Assembly: GCA_008360955.1 (NCBI GenBank)
Contig: LUCM01009859.1
Span: forward strand, 271,355 to 335,354
DNA: 64,000 nt
Origin: Fasciolopsis buskii
Lineage: Eukaryota > Platyhelminthes > Trematoda > Plagiorchiida > Fasciolidae
Reading direction: 5' to 3'
Shown here: positions 1 to 12,010 of the stretch, one piece after another
How positions within the stretch are numbered: position 1 is the first letter of the stretch
Layout: every line of letters begins with the position of its first letter
Made by a program: the position numbers and the translations under genes
The notes under the pieces: generated by a model
What the model was told of the DNA's origin: nothing
Seen by the model: the letters and a program-made list of their open reading frames with translations, nothing else
The model's database searches: none

Positions 1-753
1 CCATGGTGACGGTTAGGGACTAACCCACTTGCTTCTCCAACATTTTCTTGATTATTTCATCTAATACATTCCGACAGGGTATCGGTATTCGTCTGTATAA
101 CCGGAGCTGAAACCTGTCAGCGTGAGGCACTGATTTGCCACTGCAAAGAAAATCCGCTTCCCATCAAATGCCTTCTTAACTTTTCAGTGATTCTTTCATT
201 TTCCTACTCAGCTTCAGTTTCCTATTCAGATGTTTCTCTACTTTGACTAGTGTTTCGCCGTTTGCTACTCGATTTTTAACCTACAGACCCTGGAGGCTCG
301 TAGTTTCCTGCGACATTATTTCTGCACTGTTCGTTCGTCAGCTTCTGTCAGGCTCATCGGTGGTGAATATCGCCCGTAACGATTTGTGCAGAGTCCATCA
401 ACGAACCGGTGTAAGACCAGATTTTCTCCCCAAGTGAGCGCAAAAATATGCCAGAGTTTGCCGAGACAATTATTTTAACTGTATCCGCTATCAACAACGG
501 GATACTTGCGGTCTCTTCTGTTGTCATCATCGACCCCAAAATTTCAAAATTCTACTCCGTCACCTCACAATATGGAAACTCCTTGAACACAACCTAAAAA
601 GCTGTATTTTCCAATATGAAGAACAACGTCCATCGTTGATAGTTGAAATCAAAATTCCATAAAGCCACGGATTCCTCAAATCAAAGCCTAGTTTGAAATC
701 CAATAACACTGAGATCCTTCCTGACACGAGGATAAATTCGGAGGTTTGGAATT
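1..753. other. No gene supported
   Basis: Short frames exist on both strands, but none is bounded by a good splice site or has a natural protein composition. I see no repeat or RNA gene here. Confidence 0.5.
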
Positions 754-905
754 TTAGCAAGCCCTCCACAAAACCATCTCGGACGTGGCATAAACTTCCG
801 ACTCCAAGGGCTCTTTTTGGTCATGGATAATTTCCATTATAGCATTCGCCACCTTTTCGATAAATACGTGTCTAGTCGGTCTGAAATTCGGCGAAACCAT
901 AGTTC
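754..905 (-). CDS. Candidate exon, unknown protein (C-terminal)
   Basis: Read leftward, the block starts after an acceptor (TTGTTTTATGTTAG) with a possible branch site (CTTACTGAAT) just upstream. It stays open for 49 codons and ends in a stop. The frame includes HVFIEKVANAIMEIIHD and then QKEPLESEVYATSE, an acidic, helix-like composition more natural than that of most chance frames. It begins with two bases of a split codon. I do not recognise the family. The neighbouring candidate exon at 1410-1563 ends between codons, so the two cannot be joined directly and at least one more exon would lie between them. A gene ending here is inference. Confidence 0.33.
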
Positions 906-1409
906 CTAACATAAAACAATATTCAGTAAGTTTGAGAAGAACGAGGCTAACGGCACCCAAGGCGTACATCGACGTTAGTAGAATGAAGTATCACGAGAAC
1001 CGAGAACAGAAGTTTGGGAAGAGGTCGTTCGCCAGGCGTTCAAATAAGGATTAGTCGTGTTCAGAGGTATCGTGGCAGATGCTTGATTTGTGCGTTATGA
1101 ACTTGTCTCTGTTTTGTCTTCATTCAGTAGTACAATTAGCATATTACCTGGCATTGTAATGATCAAAGAAAATAGATGCTTTGCCGAAATCCGTAATTCA
1201 TTACCTCATGACGAAAGCCGATACTTCGGGCACACAGAAAAGCATGTGATTTTGCGTGACCTGCTGTAGATCTTAGTTTACATTTTAGATTCAATGCTCG
1301 GTGTTCATTTTAGTCAAAGTTTAACCATGCGTGGCCGATAATCATGAGCAGTTTTATTTTTTATTGTGGTGAATATGGACCGTCGCGTTTACGAGACTGA
1401 AACCTGCTC

Positions 1410-1563
1410 ACCAGAAAAGTCGTTCTCCCACCGGCGAGACGTATTAATTTACTTGAGCAGAAGTTCAGAGTGCTCAATCCGTTTAACGAAATCGCAACAC
1501 GTGACCTTTGATTAGAAGCTAGGTTTCTTTCGATATCTGTAAGATTAAATTCATGATCTTGAA
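1410..1563 (-). CDS. Candidate internal exon, unknown protein
   Basis: On the minus strand this block lies between an acceptor (GATGTTTCTAG) and a donor (TTTCTG followed by GTGAGC). One frame is open throughout, with LTDIERNLASNQRSRVAISL near its start and a small LAGGRTTFL segment at its end. A second, weaker block at about 1211-1266 (acceptor ending ACAGCAG, donor GAG/GTAATG) continues in the same phase. No known domain is seen. Length and phase fit an internal exon, but a 50-codon open frame is common by chance, so splice-site quality and composition are the only support. Confidence 0.28.
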
Positions 1564-1576
1564 CTAGAAACATCAA

Positions 1577-2316
1577 TATTACCTCAATGTTATTTCTACA
1601 ATCTGATCTAGTTCGTATTCCTTGTCGAATTTTTAATGGATTCGGTTACTAATAGTCTGCCGACGTCTAGTGCAAAATAATTCACGGAATTCAAACGATG
1701 CTCTGTTACTAACCGCTGGATAAACCAGTGTGAAGGACCCACAAACCGAAGAACCATGAATGTAAAACATCTAGTGGCGAAGCACAATATTCGGCCTCAG
1801 AAATCCAGGTGTCAGTAGTATATTAAGTTATGCAGCTGTGAACTTCTGTAGTCCGAAGCTGTCGTCATATAAAATCTACTTTCGGGGATCCCACATTTGG
1901 TAGTCTTCTACTGGCTTCGTCGTGAAATATTGCGTATTTATTATTATTGAATAAACTGGAAATGGGAGATCATCTTATTACAAACAAGTAGCCAACCTAT
2001 CAGCAACTTTCCCTCCAAGACTTAAAAATATCCCGAAATTCCCTAGCCTCGAGCTAAAATGCAGCCTCGACGCACAAATTTCAGCAGTGTCATGAGTGTC
2101 CAGAAAAAATAAAGAGGTAGACCAATGACGAAAGCAACTGAACATTAAGCAGAAGCTTTCTTTGAAGGTTGTTCAGCTGTTATTCTGTCTCATAGGGAAG
2201 TAACCAACGAGGGTAATCCAGTAACTAAAACCAGTTTAATAGGTGTGTGTCATCGGAATAGTGGTTCTGACAAACCTAGATGTACTTTTATATAATTTGC
2301 ATTCGAATCCGCTGTT
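1577..2316. other. No gene supported
   Basis: No frame with splice support or natural composition, and no recognisable repeat. Confidence 0.5.
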
Positions 2317-2392
2317 CATTATAGCCCAATGGTAGAGCATCTATCCGATAACCTGAGGGTCTTCGGTTCGACTCTGAAAGTGGTGTCTACTT
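2317..2392 (+). pseudogene. tRNA-like fragment (decayed tRNA or SINE head)
   Basis: The D-arm region (TAGCCCAATGGTAGAGCA) matches the polymerase III A box. The T arm is intact: a five-pair stem TTCGG/CTGAA closes a TTCGACT loop that matches the B box. The anticodon stem and acceptor stem do not pair, so this is not a working tRNA. It could be a tRNA pseudogene or the head of a short retroposon. Confidence 0.4.
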
Positions 2393-3480
2393 TACACTTT
2401 ACAGTGCTTAAACGGATTTCCTATTCTACTTAGTCATCACGAAGCTGATCTTGCACTCCCGAAGAAGTTTAGTTCATCTAACCTTATGCGAAACACAGAT
2501 TAGTCGTAGAGTTGGGTGAAGAAGCAAGAAAGTGAGACAGAGTCTGGAAAAAGTACTGGGATATTCTGTGATCACCATTTGATTAGAAACTATTTTTATG
2601 AAGACTGTATTCTTCGATTCATCGTCATAATCGCTTCAGTTTTACAATGTGTTCAGATAGGTAGAAAATAATATAGGTGCAGCTTGCATGTGAAACCGAT
2701 TCATAGAAATCATTGGAGTTATGAGAGAGGTGCAAACTGGTTCGACGGCACTGGCGTCTGGTTTGGATTTCCTTCATTCATTTTTCTGTGCAGCATTACG
2801 ATGGACAGCTGTACGGCCTACATTCATAACGATTTTTACTTATTCGCTGGACAATGGAAGATCAACCTCTCGCAGATATAGCCCTTTCACCATTATTTGA
2901 CCTATGCATATTTGCGAGACACCTCTGCCTGACTCACTCACAGTGAGCGGCAAGGCTAAATTTTGAGCGCCACAGCTAGAGGACTTAGGATCAAGGATAA
3001 CAATTGGAATGAGGAGGAGGGGGGTGTAGGGGGATGTGGTTGATAGGACGAGCGCAGATGGTCCGTGGAGCTTCTGTTTCATTCAGGAATGTGAAAGTGA
3101 AGATGTTCATCACACGCGTCGATCGCTTGTTGGCTATCTAACCTTAACCGATCAGTGACCAGCCATGAAAAGGCACTAAATTAGGCCGTGTTACTGGCCA
3201 GAGACACGGCGGAGCCCAACATAACTGGATCAGATACTAAGACATGTAGAGCCCATCTCTCTGTTTTGGCTATTTCTGCCTCACTCCTTTGAACAGAAGC
3301 ATCTATATGCACTTCAGAGTAGTCCGAATATTACTTCAGGGAATCGAACACTGACATGTTTTGATTCAAATCTTCATTCATTATTTTTCCTCTAGCTCCT
3401 TCCTACGGTATACATAGTAGCTCATGGACACACATGAGCACCCGTTTAAATTATCCTATAAAATAACCAAAGATACATTT

Positions 3481-3510
3481 ACTCACACACACACTCACAC
3501 ACACACACAT
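3481..3510. repeat. CA microsatellite
   Basis: Imperfect (CA)n tract broken by TCAC units. Ordinary simple sequence. Confidence 0.9.
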
Positions 3511-3741
3511 AATGCCCACCCAGTCATAGACATACACACTGATTTGATTGATTTTGAAACTCCGATTATCAGAGCGGAGTAGCATCTGGTTATGGGGCGA
3601 CTGTCAGACAGAGTAAATAAATGGGCCAGGAACGCGAATACTACAGCTTTTAATTCCGAGCAAACGGATCAGACAAGTTGAATGAAGGATTGACAGAGTG
3701 AATTGCTGATTGGGAGGGAAAATTATTTGGTGAAACTTACT

Positions 3742-3917
3742 GAACTACACAAATAAACAAATTCAGCTGTGTTTGATCTTATCGTTTTCCACGGCGTTGT
3801 TAATCTGAGAATCTCAGGGTCGCGGAGTGACGGGGCACATTGGAGCGGGAGTGGCCTGCTGACGTTGAACCCAGTAGGCTCAAACAATAATTCTCGCTGT
3901 ACCAATCGGACTTGGTG
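3742..3917 (-). CDS. Candidate exon, unknown protein
   Basis: A minus-strand frame of about 58 codons ends exactly at a donor (AGTTCA/GTAAGT). It contains RELLFEPTGFNV and later SLRDPEILRLTTPWKTI, giving a plausible mixed composition. The 5' boundary is uncertain: AG dinucleotides occur at several places, the most upstream after GTGCACCAAG. The donor lies between codons. No partner exon could be chosen and no family is recognised. Confidence 0.25.
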
Positions 3918-3920
3918 CAC

Positions 3921-5632
3921 TTTGTGACACAGTGACCGTTAAAGATGTCACAAACAATTCATCTAGTTACTATATACAAAAAAATTGGTTGATTAAAGCC
4001 CCTGTGGGAATTGGCCACTTTTTTCATCAACCAAACATCTAGAAACAAAGTCAGCGCAGTGAAAAGTGATCAGTTGTAGCGCACCACCTGCTCATATGAA
4101 TCGACAAGTAATAAACATCTAACGAGTAGTTTAAAAGGAAAGGTGGGTGGAGCTACATATTATTTCCGATCACATGGAAAGCGAATGGACGTTTCATAGG
4201 GAAACCCGGTTGAGGTCAGCTGCCAGTTGAGATGTGCCAGCGCATGCTAAACTAACTGTAGCTTTCCATTCCTAAACGAAGCTAACATATCGGCAACTCC
4301 ATTCGTTTTTTTAGCTTAATGGAATGTTCACTAGGGTCAATTTAGAAATGGTGTGAGTCACAGACGTGTATGGAACACGGAGTAGCCAATTTTTTCCTTT
4401 TGGGAAGTAAAAATTAATGATTCATTTTTCTCGACTGCTATCGACAGGCACATGATATTAGTGAGTAACTTGACAAATGAGGATCAAATTTCTGTAGGAC
4501 TTTTCGATATTTTGTCACTGAGTTGGGATCCTCCTTTCACTGAATGCTTATTTCAGCGGAAACTTTGAACATTTTCACCTTTCATCTTCCCTCGCTTGCG
4601 AAAAGTGCACGATCTTCAGAAAGGAAACGACATCTAAGAATCGGTCGAACTGGGAGGAGTGAGTGATCTCGGGAGATTCAGACTTGATGAATTCAGTTGG
4701 AAACGCTAAAACTATGACGACTAGACCACGGCCAGTCTAGATAAAGGAGTCATAGAGATAGAGTAGGGCAAATCGCTACTACTTTTACCTCCCGGGGTAT
4801 CAGTCAGAAACTTTTAACCCCGCTTCTGACTATGTGGCAAGTTTAAACAACGATTGTAACTCCTACGCTCTGTCATGCCAAACCTTTTAACGAGTTGTTT
4901 TTCAATTTGTTTTTACACTAGAATTTTACAGTGCTTTTAAAAGGATTATCGGGTGCAATTCCGAGCGCCTCTGTTCATCTCCCGTCCAAAAACGGTCTAC
5001 TGACATCCAATCAGTGTAAATAAAATCCAAAGCCATAAAAATAACAAAAGCAATAACGATGCTAATAATAGCAATAATTTAAGAATTGTCGACTTTGGCG
5101 TGCCCCTATTTTGTCAACGCTATCTGGAGAAGCTTGAAAATGCGATTACCTGGTACTTATTCAGAAAGAACATTGTTTTCAAAGTCTGCTTACGATGCCG
5201 GACTGTTTTAAGTAAGCTCAGTGAGAAATCCGGCCATCCAAGACCAATAAACTATCTTGTTTCCCTGGCCCGATGGTTTTGATTAGGCGCTCAATGAAAG
5301 GATACTTTCTGATAAGTTAATCTTCGTGACCGAAGGCGACTGAATTCTGTCTGAATCCTACCGTAATGGGGCTAGGAAAGGTTCTGGAAATGTGGTCTCT
5401 TGAGGGATATAATGGGTGAACAGTTGAAATCTAGTTTTATCCAGTCAATCTTTTCCTTTACAGATCGCTCTGTATAAATGTCGCATCTGTTCTAAAAGCG
5501 TGGGGAAGCAAAGCAAAAGGAAGGATGGGATAACGACCTAAAGAATCGAAATAGCTCAGGTGGAAGTAGATTTTCAGGGTTCAGGGACGCTTCATCTATC
5601 GGCTACCCGCCTGCATCAGTGCCCCCTCTTAG
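3921..5632. other. No gene supported
   Basis: Several splice-like motifs occur (for example GGAGGAGTGAGT near 4655 and TTTCCTTTACAG near 5462), but all frames between them close within a few codons. A first exon for the candidate gene at 5.6-6.7 kb may hide here, but I could not choose one. Confidence 0.4.
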
Positions 5633-6652
5633 ACTCATATCGAGGTGACTGACCAGATCTACCCTATCTGCTTTCGTAAGGTCGGCCGTTAATAACTTTC
5701 TGTATAAGACCACAGCTTGAGAATGATGAAGGAAACTTTTGTTTTATCCTCCGCAGCCGATTACGATAAGGCAAAAATACATGGTTATCACAAGGTTATC
5801 ATAACCCTCATCGATTCACTACCATTCTCCACATACGAACGGTCATCATCATCCAAATCATCCAAATCAACATTATCACCATCATCACCCGATACTTCAT
5901 TTTTACCATCGCTGTAAGTAGGAACTTCAGGCCAGTGTTGTAAATTGTCTTGGGATCCTTTAATAGCTCTGTTAGTTTATAGTCTGGCTCTGCTACCTAT
6001 GGCTATTGGTACACCGAATTCAACGGCCTTTTCTCGTTGAATCGTTTTTTCGCCACACACTAAACCGAATTATGCATGGAACTTCTAGCATAAATCATCG
6101 TCGGCTCAGAGAAAGGATAGAGAGAGAGAAATGAATAATCAGTAATGATCGATGTTAATAGGTCGAGGTGTTTCGACACCGATCTAGTTATACGTCTATG
6201 CCTTGGTTTGTGAAGATCAGCACTTACCGTTTTGTCATCGAACATTTAGCTTCGTGGTTATCCATCCTTCATTTAGTTCTGCTGGTCTAGACTATTTAGT
6301 CTTAGCAATTCACGATATGAAAAAAGAAGTCACATTAATGCCTCACCCGTAGGAAAATAGAAGAGCGGTTGCTTGGAGCTAACAACAAAGTCAGTTTTTA
6401 TCCTGATCGTGTCTGTTCAAAGGACCAGTCGAGACTCTTGTGGATTAGCTGTTAGTTGATAGCTTGAATAGGACCGTTTTGAGCTGCCTTCTACAATCCC
6501 CAAGTAACGGGATTCCTAACGCAAAGGAATCAGTAACTTACTGGCGACCGCGGCTAGTTTTGTGCAACACCAATGTACGAAAATTTCGTGATTACGAAAA
6601 AACAGAACAAATTGTTTCCATTCACTTAAATGTCATGGATGGGGATTTATGA
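5633..6652 (+). CDS. Candidate three-exon gene end, Ser-rich unknown protein
   Basis: Proposed exons are 5633-5675, 5757-5913 and 6505-6652. All carry good sites: acceptors CCCCCTCTTAG, TTATCCTCCGCAG and TACAATCCCCAAG, and donors CTTTC/GTAAGG and ATCGCT/GTAAGT. The phases agree at both joins. In the middle exon only one frame is open. The product reads PICFPDYDKAKIHGYHKVII, then a Ser/Lys-rich stretch encoded by degenerate TCATCC repeats, then NTNVRKFRDYEKTEQIV, and ends MDGDL-stop. A poly(A) signal AATAAA lies at 6706-6711. Introns would be 81 and 591 bases. The 5' part is missing and no family is recognised. The model is inference from splice signals alone. Confidence 0.35.
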
Positions 6653-6739
6653 GTGAAGTAAATCAAAAGAACTTTTGGACTTTCGGATGAAGAGCAGGTG
6701 CAGAAAATAAAAAAAAAATAAACCGACGTCGACAAAATC

Positions 6740-8940
6740 TCGGCTGGTCAAGGAAGCTTCTAACAACGTAAAGTATTTGATCTGACAGCTGGAAATTACA
6801 CATCAGAGTAGTTTTGACTTCACATTTTTCCGAAGATATGCATGCTTATTCCAATTGATAGCACAAGATTTGAAAAAAGAACCGTCACTGCTTGAATGCA
6901 GCGAGGGTGGACAGCTTCATCCCACTGATGACATGTCAGAAACGATTATGGTTGAAATGCCCTTTCACTTCGAGAGGACCACTCAGGCTTTCGTTTGTGT
7001 GTGTGTGTGTGCTAGCGATTGTTTTTCGAATAGGTTCTGAGTGGCAGCAGCTGTGAGTTTTGTTTTTACGCCAACTGACATTTACCCGGTCTGACAGGAA
7101 GAAATAACAATAACTCTTTGGTTAGATATAGTAAAAGTCGTGGAAAATGATAGCTGGTTTGGATTGTGTTAATCGATATTCCCTGTATTCCGTTTTTCAC
7201 TTGACGATGATTATCGGGAAAATCTTGTTTTTAAAGAACGAAAGCTAGCTCTGTTTCGGTCTCCGAATGGTTCACTCGGACGATTAGTTTATCACTTGCG
7301 AGGGAGCATTCGCTTTACTTTAGTAACTACACCGATGGATGGATGGATACAGGCTGTTTTTGCTGTTTTAGATTAGCCTGTTGCTCCTGAAAGTGTTTGG
7401 TGAAGGAAACTGGTTGAACCTTAACAAGTACTGATGACTCTAAACAAGGTTGTCACTTGCAAACTAAGTCTGACGAGTTTTAATTTAACAATCACTGTCC
7501 CTCTATAATGTGAAATACTTAAAACATCAACCGAGTTACTAACATCGAAATCATCGACGTTGTGCGTTCAGATGGTTATTGCGAACCCACATCAGTCCAA
7601 CAAGTTTTTGTCTTCCAGTTGATGAAAGTAAAATATACCCCTACATGGACTATCTAACATTACATTCAACTCTGGTCCTGAAGAGATATCTGCAGTTCAG
7701 CGACTACTAGAACAGAAAATTTATGAATCAGATCTATCAGAAACTGTGACTGCAAAACAGATCCCATTATGTTTGTTTTCAGCCTAAGCTAATGAAATCC
7801 CATAGAATGCTATTCCACATAATAATCCTCTGATTATCACGGTTTCCGACGACTGCTACGCTCGGCTCTTCAGCCTTTCACGCAGATAGGTCATCCTTCC
7901 AAAATACCCACCCATTTTATTCCTCTTCCCATCTCAGCAATGCATGTACACACGGCGAATGTGGTAAATACCGCTGTGTCCTGAAGCAAGACTAATGCGG
8001 CCGGCAAAATTTTATGGTTACTGACCATCCTCCAGAAAAACAGTATAACAAAGTTATAAGTATGGACTTAAAATCCGCTTAGTCGATGGGAAGGGGACGC
8101 AGATCTGCAACCACCTGCAGCCACTCAGCTATCTATTCACTATTATCAGTGGATTTTTATTTGAGCAAATCTAATCAAAATTCTGGTCTAATTGCCACGG
8201 AAAGTGACATCCGAAGAAAATCAGTTTTGCTTTGAACGATTTGCAGCTTCGCAGGTGGTCCAAGTCAGCTTCAAACTAAACGAAGCAGTGCAGACTAGAA
8301 AACGGTACAGAGTCGAAATGAATCAAAAAACTCTGTAGAGAACCAACTGACAAACTCGTCAGACGTATGGCCATTTGTATACCCTGCTGGTTCACGGTTT
8401 TCTGTACCCATTCGGTATCCATGTCATGGATGTATCGTTGGTCTTTTATCCCCACCCTCCTCTGTCAAAGCTCATTTCCGGACTTGGAAAATCGATCAGA
8501 CCTCCGAAGAGAATCGATAACTGTTATCCTTCGTTTAATTGAATGCATTTCGGTCATACTGAGTAATTCTGGTTATGGGACCAGGAGCAGATAGAATATT
8601 TAGACCAAAAAACATTGCCGCATAACCTTGGACTTTACTCTCTTTCCGAAGCCGAATAGTATAACTTGACTTCTCTCTGTTCAGAAAAAACATCCTTTGT
8701 TTTCTGCCGATTAATGCGACGTAGTCTTATGCTACTTATCTTGATTAGTGGTCGCAAATCAGTGCTTGTCCGTGCGAGCACACAAAAGGTACATGTACGG
8801 CTGTGTTGCAGAAGAATTCATTCATGCATGTTTAAGTTGATTTCGTGGCATGACGAAGACTATCGTTCATATGCCTGTATTTGTGGTTATTCTGTCTGCC
8901 TGTTTGGTTGTATAGGAAAGTTGTGCAGAAGAAACGCATA
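6740..8940. other. No gene supported
   Basis: Holds a short (GT)n tract near 6995-7010 and a (GGAT)n tract near 7335. No frame has splice support or natural composition. Confidence 0.5.
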
Positions 8941-9105
8941 TTTACTAAAAGCTCATATATGTGCATGTATTTATACATAAGTTCGTGCATATATGTTTAG
9001 GCGCGTTAAGTGATGTACGTGCGCGTGTATGTAAGCATGTGTATGTATACATGAAATGGTATATACTATGTGTATGCGTGTGTGTATGTATGTATGCGTG
9101 ATCTG
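8941..9105. repeat. Degenerate TGTATG/TG-rich simple repeat
   Basis: Many TATG, TGTG and GTATG units. Frames through it on both strands are artefacts of the repeat (for example strings of His-Thr on the minus strand). Confidence 0.8.
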
Positions 9106-9957
9106 AATCTCCGTGATCGATCTGATCATATTCAATGGGTAAGTGCGCTTGCGTAAGCTTTAAACTATAACGGTATGTCTTGTTCGGATGAAACAGGGTT
9201 ACATAGATTAAAATTACGCGGTAGGGGAATATTAGTGAAGGAAACATTAGACTTTGAAAATCTACGAAGAAATGATGGATGAGTTTAGTTCAGAGAGGAC
9301 TGAGAATTTTCGGAAGGGAGTGAAACAGTGAGCTATGACCCTGACAAGAACCATTATAACTCCGGGTGTTTCTATTTATCCAAGTGACCGATGCTGTTTT
9401 CAAGTGTAACTAAGACACCAAAGACTTTCCATCTAAGTGGGGTTTCTAATCAGAGGATTTGGCTCACTTTTGGTCGTACTCAAGCAGGGGATGGGAAGCT
9501 TGAGATGACTAGCAATCAGCGACTGACTTCCCTGATGATTTTGGGGCTGTGACAGTTACCAACTCAAAAGTCGTGCATGATTTAAAAATGAATTCCCCAC
9601 TGACACCCAGAGTTGAAGGCAAGACCTATGAGAGTTAATAAGTGGAACTCATCTGCAATAAAGTTATTGCATTTGGAAAGGTGCATTTATCATTATCAAC
9701 GAATTCGTCATAACTCTTTCTGTGACACAGTGGTTAAGGTAAGGAAAACTCGAAGAAAGCAACTCCTCAATCTATCAGCCTAGGGTATAGGAAATAAAGT
9801 GGTCCATGGAGTTGCCATGTTTAATTTTCTGATTTACAACTACCATTTTGAAAAGGGTCACCGAAAGCAACTTAAATGTCAGTTTGTTTTTACCTTAGTT
9901 GGGTAGTATTGTCCACAACAGACGAATGTTCCCAAACTCACTTTCTGCATTGTCTTG

Positions 9958-10143
9958 TCACTCGACATCGACTGTATGTGGCCTAATCAGTGTCACATAT
10001 TTGTCTACGTTCCCGTCCATCTGAGCTTGGTAACAGATCCGCGGTCTATGTTTCACTAACCCTTTAGTTAGATCTACACCCATTTCCGTCATAGTCTGAT
10101 TCCAGTAGTTCATTTCTTTGATAGGTTCCTGCTTGAATCTCAT
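9958..10143 (-). CDS. Candidate exon or small ORF, unknown protein
   Basis: A 61-codon minus-strand frame starts with ATG and ends in TGA. Its composition is natural, low in Cys and Ser and rich in Met, Lys, Thr and Val: it starts MRFKQEPIKEMNYWNQTMTE and ends YVTLIRPHTVDVE. It could be the last exon of a longer gene, since an AG (GATTCAAG/CAGG) lies eleven bases inside the frame, although the sequence upstream is poor in pyrimidines. I see no transmembrane segment or signal peptide and do not recognise the family. Confidence 0.37.
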   Translation of the reverse strand: MRFKQEPIKEMNYWNQTMTEMGVDLTKGLVKHRPRICYQAQMDGNVDKYVTLIRPHTVDVE

Positions 10144-10317
10144 TCATGATACTAATGATTCAAACGAAATTATATTGCGAAATAATTACTACTGTTGATA
10201 TAGTTGAATTAGTTCAACAATGGAAAGGGAACGGACATTAGTCACAGGTTTTGATTTAACACGGTCGCCTGCTTGGAGACCAATTACAAAGCATTCAAAG
10301 GATACCGGTGATTAGCA

Positions 10318-10512
10318 TTGTTATTCATACTGCTCATAAGCATCGGTTTTGCACTGTTGCAAAGCAGCACTCATGCAGACCAGTCACTTTCCTTGGACAA
10401 GCATTTGATCCAATCCAGGACTTTGAGTTTCATGTATCCTCTTCTAAGAGTGATTGACCTGATGGAGGAAATCAGTATTGGTACTCGGGGTAGGAGGAGC
10501 ACAACAGTGTGA
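10318..10512 (+). CDS. Candidate secreted-protein exon (signal-peptide-like)
   Basis: The frame opens directly after a stop at 10312-10314 and starts with a strongly hydrophobic run (LALLFILLISIGFALLQ), then a small polar stretch SSTHADQSLS that would suit signal-peptidase cleavage. The rest ends in GTRGRRSTTV-stop, with a basic GRR pair. There is no ATG, so an upstream exon would have to supply the start; the only acceptor (GGTGATTAG) is weak. This resembles a small secreted peptide precursor, but chance hydrophobic frames are common. Confidence 0.2.
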   Translation: MLFILLISIGFALLQSSTHADQSLSLDKHLIQSRTLSFMYPLLRVIDLMEEISIGTRGRRSTTV

Positions 10513-10519
10513 AATGCCA

Positions 10520-11585
10520 ACTAAATGGGAGCATGAAGAAATGCGAGACAGGACTTGTCCTAATCATTTTTAACATTATTTCCTTTCGTGAGTAGTAGAA
10601 ATTTGGACGAGTGAAATTGCTGGAGATATGTCTGTGATGCCATCTAGCAGAAGCTTCTAATTTATCTGTATGGTGATCTACCTAAAACCAACGGGAGCGG
10701 AATCAATCATTCTCACCCTCGCACAGGACCGATTATCTTGTGATAAGTTGTGTACTTATGCACTTTCTCACTTTATTTCACAGCTCTTGAAAAATAATAT
10801 TCAGAGGTACGATAAGATTTACTGTTTGTCCTTTGCCTTCTGATCGATACATATGAGTGGTCACTCGTCAACATACAACAGTGCAGTGTGCACACTGATG
10901 CAAAAGTACGGGATAGGACTCAATAGGCAGATAACCGATAGAAACCAGCGAACTGGATCTAAATTGGGAATAGTTTTGCCGAAGTTCGCGGGTATTTTGA
11001 AAAGATACTGAAATGTCAAAGAATCTTGTAGGTAGGGTGCGAAAAGACATTGTTTGTCAGGGGATCAACAACCAATACCTTGCGGAAGTGAACAATGGAA
11101 ACCAGGGTCATTGTGTTTTGTTACATTATCCTGTTTTAGTTTGCTGGTCAGCCTCGAAAGCTAGAACCATCCATCTTTTCTATTTTACATCCTTCGTTAA
11201 TAAGAGAATATTGGGGGATCTTCAAGAAGGGAGTCATAATAATTTAACAGACGGCGGAATGTGCACGACAGGATCTCGTTTACGCAAGTATCGCAAGCAA
11301 CCGTCTCAGTAATGGACGGGAGTTACTCCCAGATGGCTGTGCCTCCCACTTATCTTTTTCCAACAATGTTCTCTTCATTGCCTTCTCAAAGTGTTCTCGT
11401 TAAATTTTAGGGACTAAGGCAAATATCCGTTGTTGTTTACCAGATCGACCGATTCTTGGTATCTAGCTAAACGTAAATTTTAAACGAACCACCGACAACG
11501 TTTGAAGATCGCGGGACTATGCTCACCTGGTATTCGTGGTGGAAAGGTTTATTGGTCACCCAAAGTGTTTATTTAGCCTCGTGAA
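10520..11585. other. No gene supported
   Basis: A 99-codon frame at 11013-11312 (+) starts with ATG, but its composition is random-looking and it has no splice context. Nothing else is supported. Confidence 0.45.
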
Positions 11586-12010
11586 CTGAAACAGAATGTG
11601 AAAATAGGTCATCAGATGACATTTTTTCTTTTATCACTCATCGTTAATGGAAATTATTTAGATGCCATTCTGTTATCCAAAAATGATAATATGAAATGTT
11701 TTTCTTTATTTCCAAGATGTGTTTATTGTGCATGACTCAAAAATTGCTGATTTACTCGGAGGTCAACACAGTGAAGATTCCTTGACGCTCAACGTTTTAT
11801 CCTCGATGAATTTTGTCGTGGTTGTGCACGGCAACGGAAAGAACCGAATGATTATTACGAAATCTGAATTATCATTGCATTTCACTTACCCGCCCATGAT
11901 CGTGTGCTCAGCATTTTTGGTTTTGGAAGTCATGAGTTCGTTTCTCATCACTATTTGTTGATCCCTCAATTTGTGGACCTCGGATGGATGTAATGCCTTT
12001 ACGTACATTT
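11586..12010 (-). CDS. Alternative candidate: two-exon small protein on minus strand
   Basis: On the minus strand an ATG at 12010 opens a frame (MYVKALHPSEVHKLRDQQIV...) that runs 41 codons to a donor GGCGG/GTAAGT near 11887. The next strong acceptor (CACATTCTGTTTCAG) near 11597 would add only a few residues before TAA, with AATAAA overlapping that stop. Protein-like composition and phase agree. It overlaps the opposite-strand candidate at 11717-11961, so at most one of the two is likely real. Confidence 0.2.
11717..11961 (+). CDS. Candidate terminal exon, unknown protein
   Basis: The acceptor TTTCTTTATTTCCAAG precedes a frame open for 81 codons to a stop. It begins DVFIVHDSKIADLLGG and includes NFVVVVHGNGKNRMIITKSE, a composition unlike the Cys/Ser-rich chance frames of this window. 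The tail is hydrophobic (LVLEVMSSFLITIC). It starts with two bases of a split codon. There is no canonical AATAAA close by. It overlaps the minus-strand alternative at 11586-12010. Family unknown. Confidence 0.3.

Noticed and set aside
2317..2392. Functional tRNA gene
   Set aside because: D and T arms fit, but anticodon and acceptor stems do not pair.
5463..5557. Exon after the strong acceptor CTTTTCCTTTACAG with a zinc-finger-like ALYKCRICSKS start
   Set aside because: All frames close before the only good donor.
6060..6245. 61-codon minus-strand frame with ATG and GTAAGT near its start
   Set aside because: It lies in the intron of the better supported plus-strand candidate and has no acceptor or partner exon.
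8945..9247. 100-codon minus-strand open frame
   Set aside because: The middle is a TGTATG simple repeat giving strings of His-Thr and Tyr-Thr.
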